9,763 nucleotides of DNA, from contig DAIOHQ010000191.1 in the NCBI GenBank assembly GCA_036744635.1, forward strand, positions 1 through 9,763, given 5' to 3'. The notes under the pieces were generated by a model that worked only from the letters and a program-made list of their open reading frames with translations, searched no databases and was not told the DNA's origin. Source of the stretch: DAIOHQ01 sp036744635. Lineage in GTDB: Bacteria; Planctomycetota; Phycisphaerae; Tepidisphaerales; Tepidisphaeraceae. Both the position numbers and the translations under genes were made by a program. Below, piece by piece: positions 1 to 5,848 of this stretch (its first letter is position 1; the number at the start of each line of letters is the position of its first letter).

Positions 1-150
1 CACCACATTGTACTCTCCGCACCGTTCGGCGCATCAATCAGGTTCATTTTGGTGCCATTCTTGCGCAATTATGCTCCCCCATTTCACTGGCTCCTCCGGA
101 AATCGGCGGTAGATTGCCATTATCTGAACGTCAATGTCAAGTCGTTTCAC
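1..150 (+). repeat. Conserved upstream block, copy 1 (promoter and leader of PEP-CTERM gene 1)
   Basis: This non-coding stretch recurs at 2364-2513, upstream of the paralogous PEP-CTERM gene. By direct alignment the two 150-bp blocks differ at only five positions (about 97% identity) with no gaps. Divergence begins just before the ribosome binding site, where copy 2 has two extra bases, and continues into the coding sequence. The block begins at the window edge, so its left border is unknown. It most likely holds the promoter and 5' leader of the gene at 165. It contains a sigma-54-like motif (49-65) and a short weak stem around 92-107. Confidence 0.85.
49..65 (+). promoter_or_regulatory. Possible sigma-54 (RpoN) promoter of PEP-CTERM gene 1
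   Basis: TTGG at 49-52 and TTGC at 61-64 give the invariant GG-N10-GC spacing of -24/-12 promoters. The bases after GG fit the consensus poorly (TGCC rather than CACG). A transcript starting about 12 bases downstream would have a leader of roughly 90 bases before the ATG at 165. In Proteobacteria, PEP-CTERM genes are known to be driven by RpoN with PrsK/PrsR. Applying that here is inference. Confidence 0.4.
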
Positions 151-164
151 TTCTAGGAGAAGCT

Positions 165-1040
165 ATGGCAATGCGGAAAATGCTCTGTTTCGCTATCGTC
201 GGTGCCGGGTTCCTGGGTTCCGGGGCGCGTGCCGCCATCATCTACTCTGACACGTTCACCGACACGGCGGGAACTGCGTGGTCGGTCCACCAGCCGGACA
301 TCCATACTCCAACCGCGTTAACCACGCCGTATACGTACTACAACGGGTATGGCCCTGCCGCTACGGGAACCATGACCGGCCCCAGCGGAACGCCGCCCAA
401 TGCGGTCAAGCTCGACGTTGATGCAGGTGTGCTGCCGCTGGCCAGCAACATCGTCACCGGCTATACCAAGCCGACCACGTTCGCGGTGTCGCTGGACATT
501 CAGCTTGGAACGATGACCATGCAAGTAGCATCCAACGGGATCGGCCTGGGTTTCTGGAGCACCAACATCCTTAGTGGCGATGCATCCCCGAACTTCACGG
601 GCCTCCTACTGGCTCCCGACTATTCCGGACCGGGTGGTGCCGCCACCTCCGCGGCCGGTCTGGTGCGGCTGTTCGTCAATGGTACAGACACCCAGGACTT
701 CACGTACGACCCGTCGCTCTTCGGCAACGCGGCGCTCAACCCCAACGCTTTCTACCGGCTCTCCTATAGCGTCGACACCACCACCGGCGGGATATCCAAT
801 GCAAAGCTGACCGGACCGGGCGGCATCCAGAACCAGACGTATACCTTCGCCTACACGCCCTTCACGAACGCCGCGACCGCTTACGTGGGCTTGTACGGCA
901 GCGACTTCAACGGACTCGGCATCGGTTATGCGGACAATCTTCTCGTCACGGACGGGGGTGCTGTGCCCGAACCGGGGACGCTTGCCCTGTTCAGCTTGAC
1001 GGGAACTCTGCTGGCGCTGCGTCGGCGCCGGCGCAACTGA
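165..1040 (+). CDS. PEP-CTERM sorting domain protein, paralogue 1
   Basis: A 291-residue exported protein. The N-terminus is a signal peptide (MRK, hydrophobic core, GARA-type cleavage near residue 23). The C-terminus is a PEP-CTERM signal: VPEP at 267-270, a hydrophobic segment and an Arg cluster (RRRRR) ending the protein. Such tails are recognised by an exosortase, which places the protein at the cell surface or in extracellular matrix. The middle (about 25-260) is rich in Gly, Thr, Ser, Asn and Tyr, with alternating patterns such as a [13 protein letters not shown] segment, suggesting a beta-sandwich, perhaps lectin-like. No catalytic motif is recognised. The ATG at 165 is chosen because AGGAGA (155-160) precedes it. 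An upstream in-frame ATG at 114 lies in the conserved non-coding block, and a second ATG at 171 matches the start of the paralogue. A paralogue lies at 2530-3432. Confidence 0.9.
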   Translation: MAMRKMLCFAIVGAGFLGSGARAAIIYSDTFTDTAGTAWSVHQPDIHTPTALTTPYTYYNGYGPAATGTMTGPSGTPPNAVKLDVDAGVLPLASNIVTGYTKPTTFAVSLDIQLGTMTMQVASNGIGLGFWSTNILSGDASPNFTGLLLAPDYSGPGGAATSAAGLVRLFVNGTDTQDFTYDPSLFGNAALNPNAFYRLSYSVDTTTGGISNAKLTGPGGIQNQTYTFAYTPFTNAATAYVGLYGSDFNGLGIGYADNLLVTDGGAVPEPGTLALFSLTGTLLALRRRRRN

Positions 1041-1308
1041 CCGAAGTACGGACGGCGGCAAGGCTGGTAGTGCTTGGTTAGCGTCTCTGCGTTCCGGTCG
1101 ATCAGGCGGGATGGAGCTTGATCGACCGGATCCAGTTGACGCGGCGATGGGGATGCTCAACTGGTTTCGGCCGGAACCAACGGAGGGGCCGAGGCCGGCG
1201 CGCGAAGCAAGTGGCTGATTCAGGTAATCGCTTGGATGCCACACTTGGGCGCGGTCTGCAGCGTGCTGCACAGAATGCTTTGGGCCGCTGCAAAGAAAGG
1301 AACACGCC
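1041..1308. other. Intergenic region with a strong stem-loop at 1093-1130
   Basis: This 268-bp gap separates PEP-CTERM gene 1 from prepilin-like gene 1. It holds an inverted repeat: 1093-1107 pairs with 1116-1130 over 15 positions (12 continuous Watson-Crick pairs, one G-T, then two more), leaving an 8-base loop. A second hairpin pairs 1132-1139 with 1157-1164 (8 bp), and a short one follows at 1163-1178. No T-run follows the first stem, so it is not a standard intrinsic terminator. It could be an RNA processing or stabilising structure, or a protein-binding palindrome. The equivalent gap is absent in the second gene pair. Confidence 0.65.
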
Positions 1309-2271
1309 ATGAGCTGTCCCATCCGCCCCTTCGGCGCCTCGTCCCGCCCCCGCGCCGCCTTCACGCTCGTCGAGCTGCTGGTGGTCATCGGCATCATCGC
1401 CATGCTCATTGCCATCCTCCTGCCGGCGCTAAACCGCGCCCGCCGCGCCGCTCGCGCGGTGGCCTGTGCCTCGAACCTGCGCCAGATCGGGCAGGCGCTG
1501 ATCATGTACGGGCAGAGCAACCGCGGGCGCGTGCCCAACCACTCAGCCAACCTCCTGGAAACGGCCCCGCCCGCCATCCAAGGCCAACCGGTTCCGACCG
1601 CGCCGTGGATCACCTGGGCCTTCGGCGCCGGCAACGGGAACGACTGGTCCTTGCGGGCTCGCGAGTGGACCGACGCCGCGGCCATGCAACTCGGCTGGAA
1701 AGGCGCGGACGTCAGCGGCAACGACTATGCCCTCAGTTACGAGGGACGCTTCGCGAACAACCAGCACATCGACTTCCGCCGCCGATTCCAGGTCTTCTAC
1801 TGCCCGGAGTTCGATCAGAGCAGCCTCGGACCGGACATCGTCACCTCCAACTACGGCATGCCCTACTTCACCACCTGGGCCTACACGACCGTGGCCAACA
1901 GCGCCGGCGGCGCGCAGATCAACGGCAATTTCGACTGCCTGTTCCTGAGCAAGGTCCGCAAGGCTACGGATGTGGTGCTGCTGTGCGAGGCCGGGTCGTC
2001 GGCGTGGATCTGGATCAGCCGCTTTGGGATGCAGGAGGATTTTCTGGCCAGTGGCGCTGCCCCGAGCGGCGGCGCGCGGCCGGCGGGAACGTACACCCAT
2101 CCCGGGCTGAACTACCTGTTCTTCGATGGACACGTGGCCAACTTCCGCACCCCACCGCAAGGCATCGGTTACATGAACTCATCCGCCCTCCAAGACCGAG
2201 ACGGCGACCAGTGGACCAGCCAGTCCTGGGCCCAATTCAAAGTCGTCAACGGCTCGGCCTTTGGACGCTAA
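1309..2271 (+). CDS. Prepilin-like protein, H-X9-DG type (pseudopilin), first copy
   Basis: A 320-residue protein with a type IV prepilin/type II secretion pseudopilin N-terminus. A 17-residue basic leader ends RAA, followed by [20 protein letters not shown] (18-37), with the conserved Glu at +5 of the mature protein. The -1 residue is Ala rather than the usual Gly. The helix continues into a [11 protein letters not shown] segment (53-63), typical of the large planctomycete family formerly called DUF1559. Near the C-terminus His264 is followed by Asp273-Gly274, one residue shorter than the canonical H-X9-DG spacing. AAAGGAA (about 1296-1302) lies 6 bases before the ATG. The protein should be cleaved by a prepilin peptidase and inserted through its N-terminal helix. 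Its partner machinery and cargo are unknown. It follows a PEP-CTERM gene, an arrangement repeated downstream. Confidence 0.92.
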   Translation: MSCPIRPFGASSRPRAAFTLVELLVVIGIIAMLIAILLPALNRARRAARAVACASNLRQIGQALIMYGQSNRGRVPNHSANLLETAPPAIQGQPVPTAPWITWAFGAGNGNDWSLRAREWTDAAAMQLGWKGADVSGNDYALSYEGRFANNQHIDFRRRFQVFYCPEFDQSSLGPDIVTSNYGMPYFTTWAYTTVANSAGGAQINGNFDCLFLSKVRKATDVVLLCEAGSSAWIWISRFGMQEDFLASGAAPSGGARPAGTYTHPGLNYLFFDGHVANFRTPPQGIGYMNSSALQDRDGDQWTSQSWAQFKVVNGSAFGR

Positions 2272-2363
2272 CAACCCGTGGCAAGAGTCGTCATCCCCGG
2301 GGTTAGCCGCAGGCAACGGGGACCCCGAAGGTACATTTCGCGCGGGCGGCGGGCGGGGCATTG

Positions 2364-2513
2364 CACCACATTGTACTCTCCGCACCGTTCGGCGCATCAA
2401 TCAGGTTCATTTTGGTGCTATTCTTGCGCAATTATGCTCCCCGATTTCACTGGCTCCGCCGGAAATCGGCAGTAGATTGCCATTGTCTGAACGTCAATGT
2501 CAAGTCGTTTCAC
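2364..2513 (+). repeat. Conserved upstream block, copy 2 (promoter and leader of PEP-CTERM gene 2)
   Basis: Direct repeat of 1-150 at an offset of 2363 bases. The differences are substitutions within the promoter-proximal and leader parts only, including one inside the N10 spacer of the sigma-54-like motif. It lies 92 bp after the stop of prepilin-like gene 1 and ends shortly before the ribosome binding site of PEP-CTERM gene 2. The preceding 2272-2363 is GC-rich with only a weak hairpin (2298-2327). Confidence 0.85.
2412..2428 (+). promoter_or_regulatory. Possible sigma-54 (RpoN) promoter of PEP-CTERM gene 2
   Basis: TTGG at 2412-2415 and TTGC at 2424-2427 preserve the GG-N10-GC spacing seen at 49-65. 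One base in the spacer differs from copy 1 while the GG and TTGC elements are unchanged. The predicted leader to the ATG at 2530 is again about 90 bases. Confidence 0.4.
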
Positions 2514-2529
2514 ATTTCTAGGAGAGACT

Positions 2530-3432
2530 ATGCGGAAATTGATCTGTTGCACCATCGTTAGCGGCGGGTTGCTGAGCTCAGGGGCGCGTGCCGACATCAT
2601 CTACTCTGACACGTTCACCGACACGGCGGGGACTGCGTGGTCGTCCCACCAGCCGGATATCCATACTCCAACCGCGTCATCCACACCGTATACGTACGAC
2701 AACGGGTATGGCGCTGTGGCAACCATAACCGGCCCGACCGGAGCGGGGGATGCGGTCAAGCTCGACATTGATGCCGGTGTGCTGCCGCTGGCCAGCGGCA
2801 ACGGCTACACCAAGCCGACCACGTTCGCGGTGTCGCTGGACTGTCGGCTTGGAACGATGACCCTGCAAGTAGGAGGCAACGGGATCGGCGTGGGTTTCTG
2901 GAGCAGCAACAGCTTTACTGATCCCAACAATGAATTCCAGACGACCGGCAATGGAGGGGCACCGGGCTTCACGGGCCTCGTGCTGAATCCCGACTATGGA
3001 CCGTCCCCCGCCGCCGCTCCGGCCGGCGCGGTGCGGCTGTTCGTCAATGGGGTAGAGGCAGCGGATATCCCGTACGACCCGGCACTCTTCGGCAACGCGG
3101 CGTTCAACCCCAACGCTTTCTACCGGCTCTCCTATAGCGTCGACACCACGACCGGCGGGATATCCAATGCAAAGCTGACCGGACCGGACGGCATCCAGAA
3201 CCAGACGTATACCTTCTCCACCACGGCCTTCACGGACGCCGCGACCGCATACGTGGGCTTGTACGGCAGCGACTACACGTCACTCGGCATCGGTTATGCC
3301 GACAATCTTCTCGTGACCGACGGGGCCGTCCCCGAACCAGGGGCGCTGGGCGCGTTGAGCTTGATGGGAAGCTTGGTAGCGCTGCGTCGGTACCGGCGCA
3401 ACGGCGAGTTCACCAATGGCGAAGGTGATTGA
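2530..3432 (+). CDS. PEP-CTERM sorting domain protein, paralogue 2
   Basis: A 300-residue paralogue of the protein at 165-1040, collinear along its length. The signal peptide is MRKLICC to GARA (cleavage near residue 21). The Gly/Thr/Asn-rich beta-type middle contains long stretches identical to paralogue 1. VPEP is at 267-270 with a hydrophobic segment and Arg cluster (RRYRR). It differs in the signal peptide, in an inserted Asn/Gly/Thr-rich loop around residues 122-138, and at the C-terminus, where about ten extra residues ([10 protein letters not shown]) follow the Arg cluster. Paralogue 1 stops right after the shared CGCAAC. AGGAGA at 2520-2525 lies 4 bases before the ATG and fixes the start; an in-frame ATG at 2497 has no such site. 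The TGA stop overlaps the ATG of the next gene by one base, so the two are probably co-translated. Role: exosortase-sorted surface or matrix protein, ligand unknown. Confidence 0.9.
   Translation: MRKLICCTIVSGGLLSSGARADIIYSDTFTDTAGTAWSSHQPDIHTPTASSTPYTYDNGYGAVATITGPTGAGDAVKLDIDAGVLPLASGNGYTKPTTFAVSLDCRLGTMTLQVGGNGIGVGFWSSNSFTDPNNEFQTTGNGGAPGFTGLVLNPDYGPSPAAAPAGAVRLFVNGVEAADIPYDPALFGNAAFNPNAFYRLSYSVDTTTGGISNAKLTGPDGIQNQTYTFSTTAFTDAATAYVGLYGSDYTSLGIGYADNLLVTDGAVPEPGALGALSLMGSLVALRRYRRNGEFTNGEGD
3422..3427 (+). promoter_or_regulatory. Candidate ribosome binding site for prepilin-like gene 2
   Basis: AAGGTG inside the last codons of PEP-CTERM gene 2 lies 4 bases before the overlapping ATG at 3432. 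It is the only Shine-Dalgarno-like sequence seen ahead of an in-frame start of the downstream gene, so it favours the long leader peptide. It is an imperfect site and may depend on translational coupling. Confidence 0.4.
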
Positions 3433-4511
3433 TGGGCGCTGTTATGATGAAATCCGGTAGTGGGTCAGTTTGGGTGCCACAGGTCGGCGTACTCGCAGAC
3501 CTGTGTCTTACTGCGTCGCTACGCGGCACAGGTCTCGGAGTACCGCGACCTGTGGCACCCAGAAATTTGAAACTGACCCAATACCTGAAATCCCATTTCC
3601 GCCGCGCGTTTACATTGGTGGAACTTCTCGTTGTCATTGGCATCATCGCGCTGCTGATTTCCATTCTCCTGCCGGCATTGAACAAGGCCCGGAAGGCGGC
3701 CAACCTGGTGGTGTGCGCGAGCAATCTGCGACAGATCGGGCAGGCGTCGGTAATGCACGCCAACGAGCACCGGGGTTTTCTGACGATTACCGGGAACATG
3801 AATCTTGGCGATCCCGCGGAAGTGAAGGACACCGCGAAGTTGAAATACACTTACTTCACCGAAGGCGGCATCGACCGCGTGGCGCCGTGGCCGGCGGTGC
3901 TGGCAAGATATATGGGCGTCAAGCTGGACATGAATAGCTACAGCGGATTGCAGGCGGACCTGCGTGCCGATAATGCCGTGACCCGCATCATCCAATGCCC
4001 CTCGCAAAGCGATATTCTCGAATGGCATTGCACCCTGTATACATCGCTGGGGCAGGCCGGGCCGCGCATTCGATGCAGTTATGACATCAACATGGGTGTA
4101 TGTGGTTTTCCGAATGATCCCGTGAACAATGCCTGGAGCGGCGGATCGGGTCAGATCTGGAAGGTCCCTCGCGCCTCGGAAACGTGCTTGTTTGCCGACG
4201 GAATGGACGAGATGGAATTCCGAGGCGGCGCTCCCTATGACCCCAATACCAGCTATGGCCCGTTGTGGTTCTGGCCGGGCGCGGGCGCGACCTTGCTCGA
4301 CGTGTGGCGGACGCGCGGAACCGGCGATCCTCCCACTACGGTGCAGCCAACGGTTCAGGCCGGCATATACAGCCTTGTGCGCGATGTCGCCCGCCATAAC
4401 TATAAGATGAATGTGCTGTGTCTCGACGGCCACGTCGAGACCGTGAGCATGCCGCGCCGGGATGGGGATACCACCGATATGAACAAAATCATCATGCGCC
4501 CGGTGCGCTAG
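3432..4511 (+). CDS. Prepilin-like protein, H-X9-DG type (pseudopilin), second copy, with long leader
   Basis: 359 residues from the ATG at 3432, which overlaps the previous stop (TGATG). The prepilin segment is [21 protein letters not shown] with mature Phe60 and the conserved Glu at +5, then [11 protein letters not shown]. The C-terminal His322 to Asp332-Gly333 shows the exact H-X9-DG spacing. Several Cys residues (about 189, 200, 215, 224, 252) may form disulphides outside the cell. The leader would be 59 residues, far longer than the usual 6-25. Most of it (about residues 11-50) is read from a 120-bp palindromic repeat at 3461-3580 that happens to have no stop in this frame. Other possible starts are ATGs at 3444 and 3447, or GTG/TTG codons at about 3552-3566 just before the prepilin motif, none with a clear ribosome site. 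The TAG stop is shared with a mobile-element end (4511-4623). Function is as for the first copy. Confidence 0.88.
   Translation: MGAVMMKSGSGSVWVPQVGVLADLCLTASLRGTGLGVPRPVAPRNLKLTQYLKSHFRRAFTLVELLVVIGIIALLISILLPALNKARKAANLVVCASNLRQIGQASVMHANEHRGFLTITGNMNLGDPAEVKDTAKLKYTYFTEGGIDRVAPWPAVLARYMGVKLDMNSYSGLQADLRADNAVTRIIQCPSQSDILEWHCTLYTSLGQAGPRIRCSYDINMGVCGFPNDPVNNAWSGGSGQIWKVPRASETCLFADGMDEMEFRGGAPYDPNTSYGPLWFWPGAGATLLDVWRTRGTGDPPTTVQPTVQAGIYSLVRDVARHNYKMNVLCLDGHVETVSMPRRDGDTTDMNKIIMRPVR
3461..3580. repeat. REP/BIME-like double-hairpin palindrome within a coding leader
   Basis: A 120-bp imperfect palindrome. The outer arms TGGGTCAGTTT (3461-3471) and AAACTGACCCA (3570-3580) are perfect complements. 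Inside, GGGTGCCACAGGTC (3472-3485) is the complement of 3547-3560, and 3498-3505 of 3527-3534. Each half also folds by itself: CACAGGTC pairs with GACCTGTG at 3478-3505 and again at 3527-3554, giving two 8-bp stems in opposite orientation around a 21-base centre. The right arm has nine extra bases (AGAAATTTG, 3561-3569). This architecture matches bacterial REP/BIME elements, which are spread by RAYT (Y1 HUH) transposases. No transposase is in the window. Its copy number in the genome cannot be judged here. Confidence 0.75.
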
Positions 4512-4623
4512 GCTTTGTCTGAAAACTCCCAATGCACGGCGGGCTCATCTGTGTTGTCGGCATCGCGGAGCGTTATAACTGGCAACCGGCCTCAACAGGG
4601 CTGCCACCTTTTCAGACCGAGGC
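4511..4623. mobile_element. MITE-like terminal inverted repeat element with TA duplication
   Basis: The left end GGCTTTGTCTGAAAA (4511-4525) and right end TTTTCAGACCGAGGC (4609-4623) are inverted repeats matching at 12 of 15 positions. TA (4509-4510 and 4624-4625) flanks both ends, and with the neighbouring bases each junction reads CTAG. The 113-bp body has no coding capacity. IS630/Tc1-mariner elements duplicate TA and IS630 prefers CTAG, so this is probably a non-autonomous element of that type, though IS5-type elements also use CTAG-like sites. The element lies directly on the TAG stop of the prepilin-like gene and fills most of the gap before the next gene. Confidence 0.6.
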
Positions 4624-4678
4624 TAGGCTGGCGGTGCATGTGTCTTGATGTCAATATCTTATTCGTGAGGAGAAAGCG

Positions 4679-5692
4679 ATGAATCTGCGTACCCATCTGT
4701 CTCTGGCGGTACTTGCGGCGGCGGCCGTGATCTCCCAACAGGCATCGGCGGCCACGCTCACCCCGGTCAGTCTGATCGGCGGGTTTAACAACGGCAGCTA
4801 CATGTCGAGTCCGGCCGTTGCCGGCGTGCCGGGAAAAGGAAACTTCGGCGTCGAATTTTCCGGCCCGGCCACGCTCAACTCGATCACCTTTACCGAAGCA
4901 GTCGATGCCTCCCGAATGCTGCCCTCAAACTTCCGCATCTATACAGACCGCAACACCTATACCGACGTTCCGGTGCCGGTAAACACCCAGGGGACACCGC
5001 TGACTGTCACCTTTGCATCTCCAATCTCCGCCGCCAATTCCTATGCCGAGGTCGTAGTGACGTCGATGTATTCGACCCCCGGCAGCGACAGCAACTGGCC
5101 GTTGACTTCGTTCAGCTTCGACGGCACGGTCAGCGGCACCGATCTGCCCAACCTCAATGCCGGTAATCCTTCCGGATTTATCACCAATTACGGCGCCGGC
5201 TCGAGCGTCTCGATCGCCAACTTGACCGATGGCACGATCAGCAACGGCAGCAGTAGCACGCCGTCCCTCTACTGGACCCGCGACGCCACCAATCCAGACG
5301 AGGTAAGCATCAGCTACAACGACGGCCCCAAAACCATTGGCAGCATCGGGCTCGGTTTTTTCGCAGATAACCCGAACCGCGACATGCCGAAGACCGTGAC
5401 GGTCAGCGACTCCCACGCCATCAGCGAAGTGATTACCCTCGACGGCATCCCCGCCCAGTACATGCGCTACACGCTCCACCACCCGTTCGTCGACACCGAC
5501 TTGCTGACGCTCACGTTTCCCACCGCAACCGGCACCGGCAGCGACTCGAGCAACTTCTACCTCAATGGCGACGCGAATTACGGCCTGACCGAATTCCAGG
5601 CCTTCGCGCCGGTCCCGGAACCGACATCGATCGCGCTGCTGGGAGGGTGCGGCCTCCTCCTCGCCGCCCGCCGCCGGAAACGCTCCGCCTAG
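4679..5692 (+). CDS. PEP-CTERM sorting domain protein, unrelated to the other two
   Basis: A 337-residue exported protein. The signal peptide has a hydrophobic core and cleaves after QQASA (about residue 24). VPEP at 312-315 is followed by a Leu/Gly/Ala segment and RRRKR. The middle shows two segments of similar beta-rich style: residues about 45-140, including an FRIYTDRNTYTDVPVPVN stretch, and about 180-305. The second contains 'PKTVTVSDS' and 'IPAQYMRYTLHHPF', which recall galactose-binding-like (discoidin) folds that bind carbohydrate; this is suggestive only. GAGGAGA (4667-4673) with 5-base spacing fixes the start. It has no prepilin partner and no copy of the 150-bp upstream block, so it is probably regulated separately from the two paralogues. 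Its TAG stop coincides with the end of another inverted-repeat element. Confidence 0.9.
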   Translation: MNLRTHLSLAVLAAAAVISQQASAATLTPVSLIGGFNNGSYMSSPAVAGVPGKGNFGVEFSGPATLNSITFTEAVDASRMLPSNFRIYTDRNTYTDVPVPVNTQGTPLTVTFASPISAANSYAEVVVTSMYSTPGSDSNWPLTSFSFDGTVSGTDLPNLNAGNPSGFITNYGAGSSVSIANLTDGTISNGSSSTPSLYWTRDATNPDEVSISYNDGPKTIGSIGLGFFADNPNRDMPKTVTVSDSHAISEVITLDGIPAQYMRYTLHHPFVDTDLLTLTFPTATGTGSDSSNFYLNGDANYGLTEFQAFAPVPEPTSIALLGGCGLLLAARRRKRSA

Positions 5693-5834
5693 GCTCTGTC
5701 TGAAAAAGGTGCCCGCCCAGGAGTTTCTGGCGTTCCGGCCAACGACGTAGCGCCAGGCATCCGAAGAGCCCAGTCGCTACTGTCAGGATGAGGAATTCTT
5801 TGGTGGACGTAACGCTCTAAGATTTCACAGAGCC
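5692..5834. mobile_element. Second, decayed inverted-repeat element or terminus at a stop codon
   Basis: GGCTCTGTCTGAAAA (5692-5706) follows a CTA at 5689-5691, reproducing the CTAG junction at the TAG stop of the PEP-CTERM gene. This terminus and the complemented right end of the 4511-4623 element share GTCTGAAAA, then GGTG and GCCC with small changes. A degenerate partner end (GATTTCACAGAGCC, 5821-5834) lies 143 bp away but lacks the flanking TA. The element fills the gap between the convergent PEP-CTERM and glycosidase genes. The left terminus is convincing; the right border is tentative. Confidence 0.45.
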
Positions 5835-5848
5835 GTGGCGAATCGCTT

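Noticed and set aside
606..1721. Long open frame on the minus strand (371 codons) across PEP-CTERM 1 and prepilin 1
   Set aside because: It spans parts of two well-supported + strand genes and the gap between them, has no recognisable domain, and fits the stop-poor antisense of GC-rich coding sequence.
1236..2306. Overlapping + strand frame (356 codons) over prepilin-like gene 1
   Set aside because: The product is dominated by Arg, Pro and Gly, a shifted-frame artefact of the real prepilin gene, which has a ribosome site and motif.
2298..2327. Hairpin CGGGGT/ACCCCG after prepilin-like gene 1 as a terminator
   Set aside because: The stem is only six pairs with an 18-base loop and no T-run follows; in GC-rich DNA this is expected by chance.
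3519..4532. Long open frame on the minus strand (337 codons) opposite prepilin-like gene 2
   Set aside because: It is fully antisense to a gene with a clear prepilin motif and H-X9-DG motif; the product is His/Arg-rich with no family features.
5693..5835. Remnant of an IS transposase C-terminus in the gap between convergent genes
   Set aside because: The complementary-strand frames give short peptides without any transposase motif I can recognise, so only the inverted-repeat ends are claimed.
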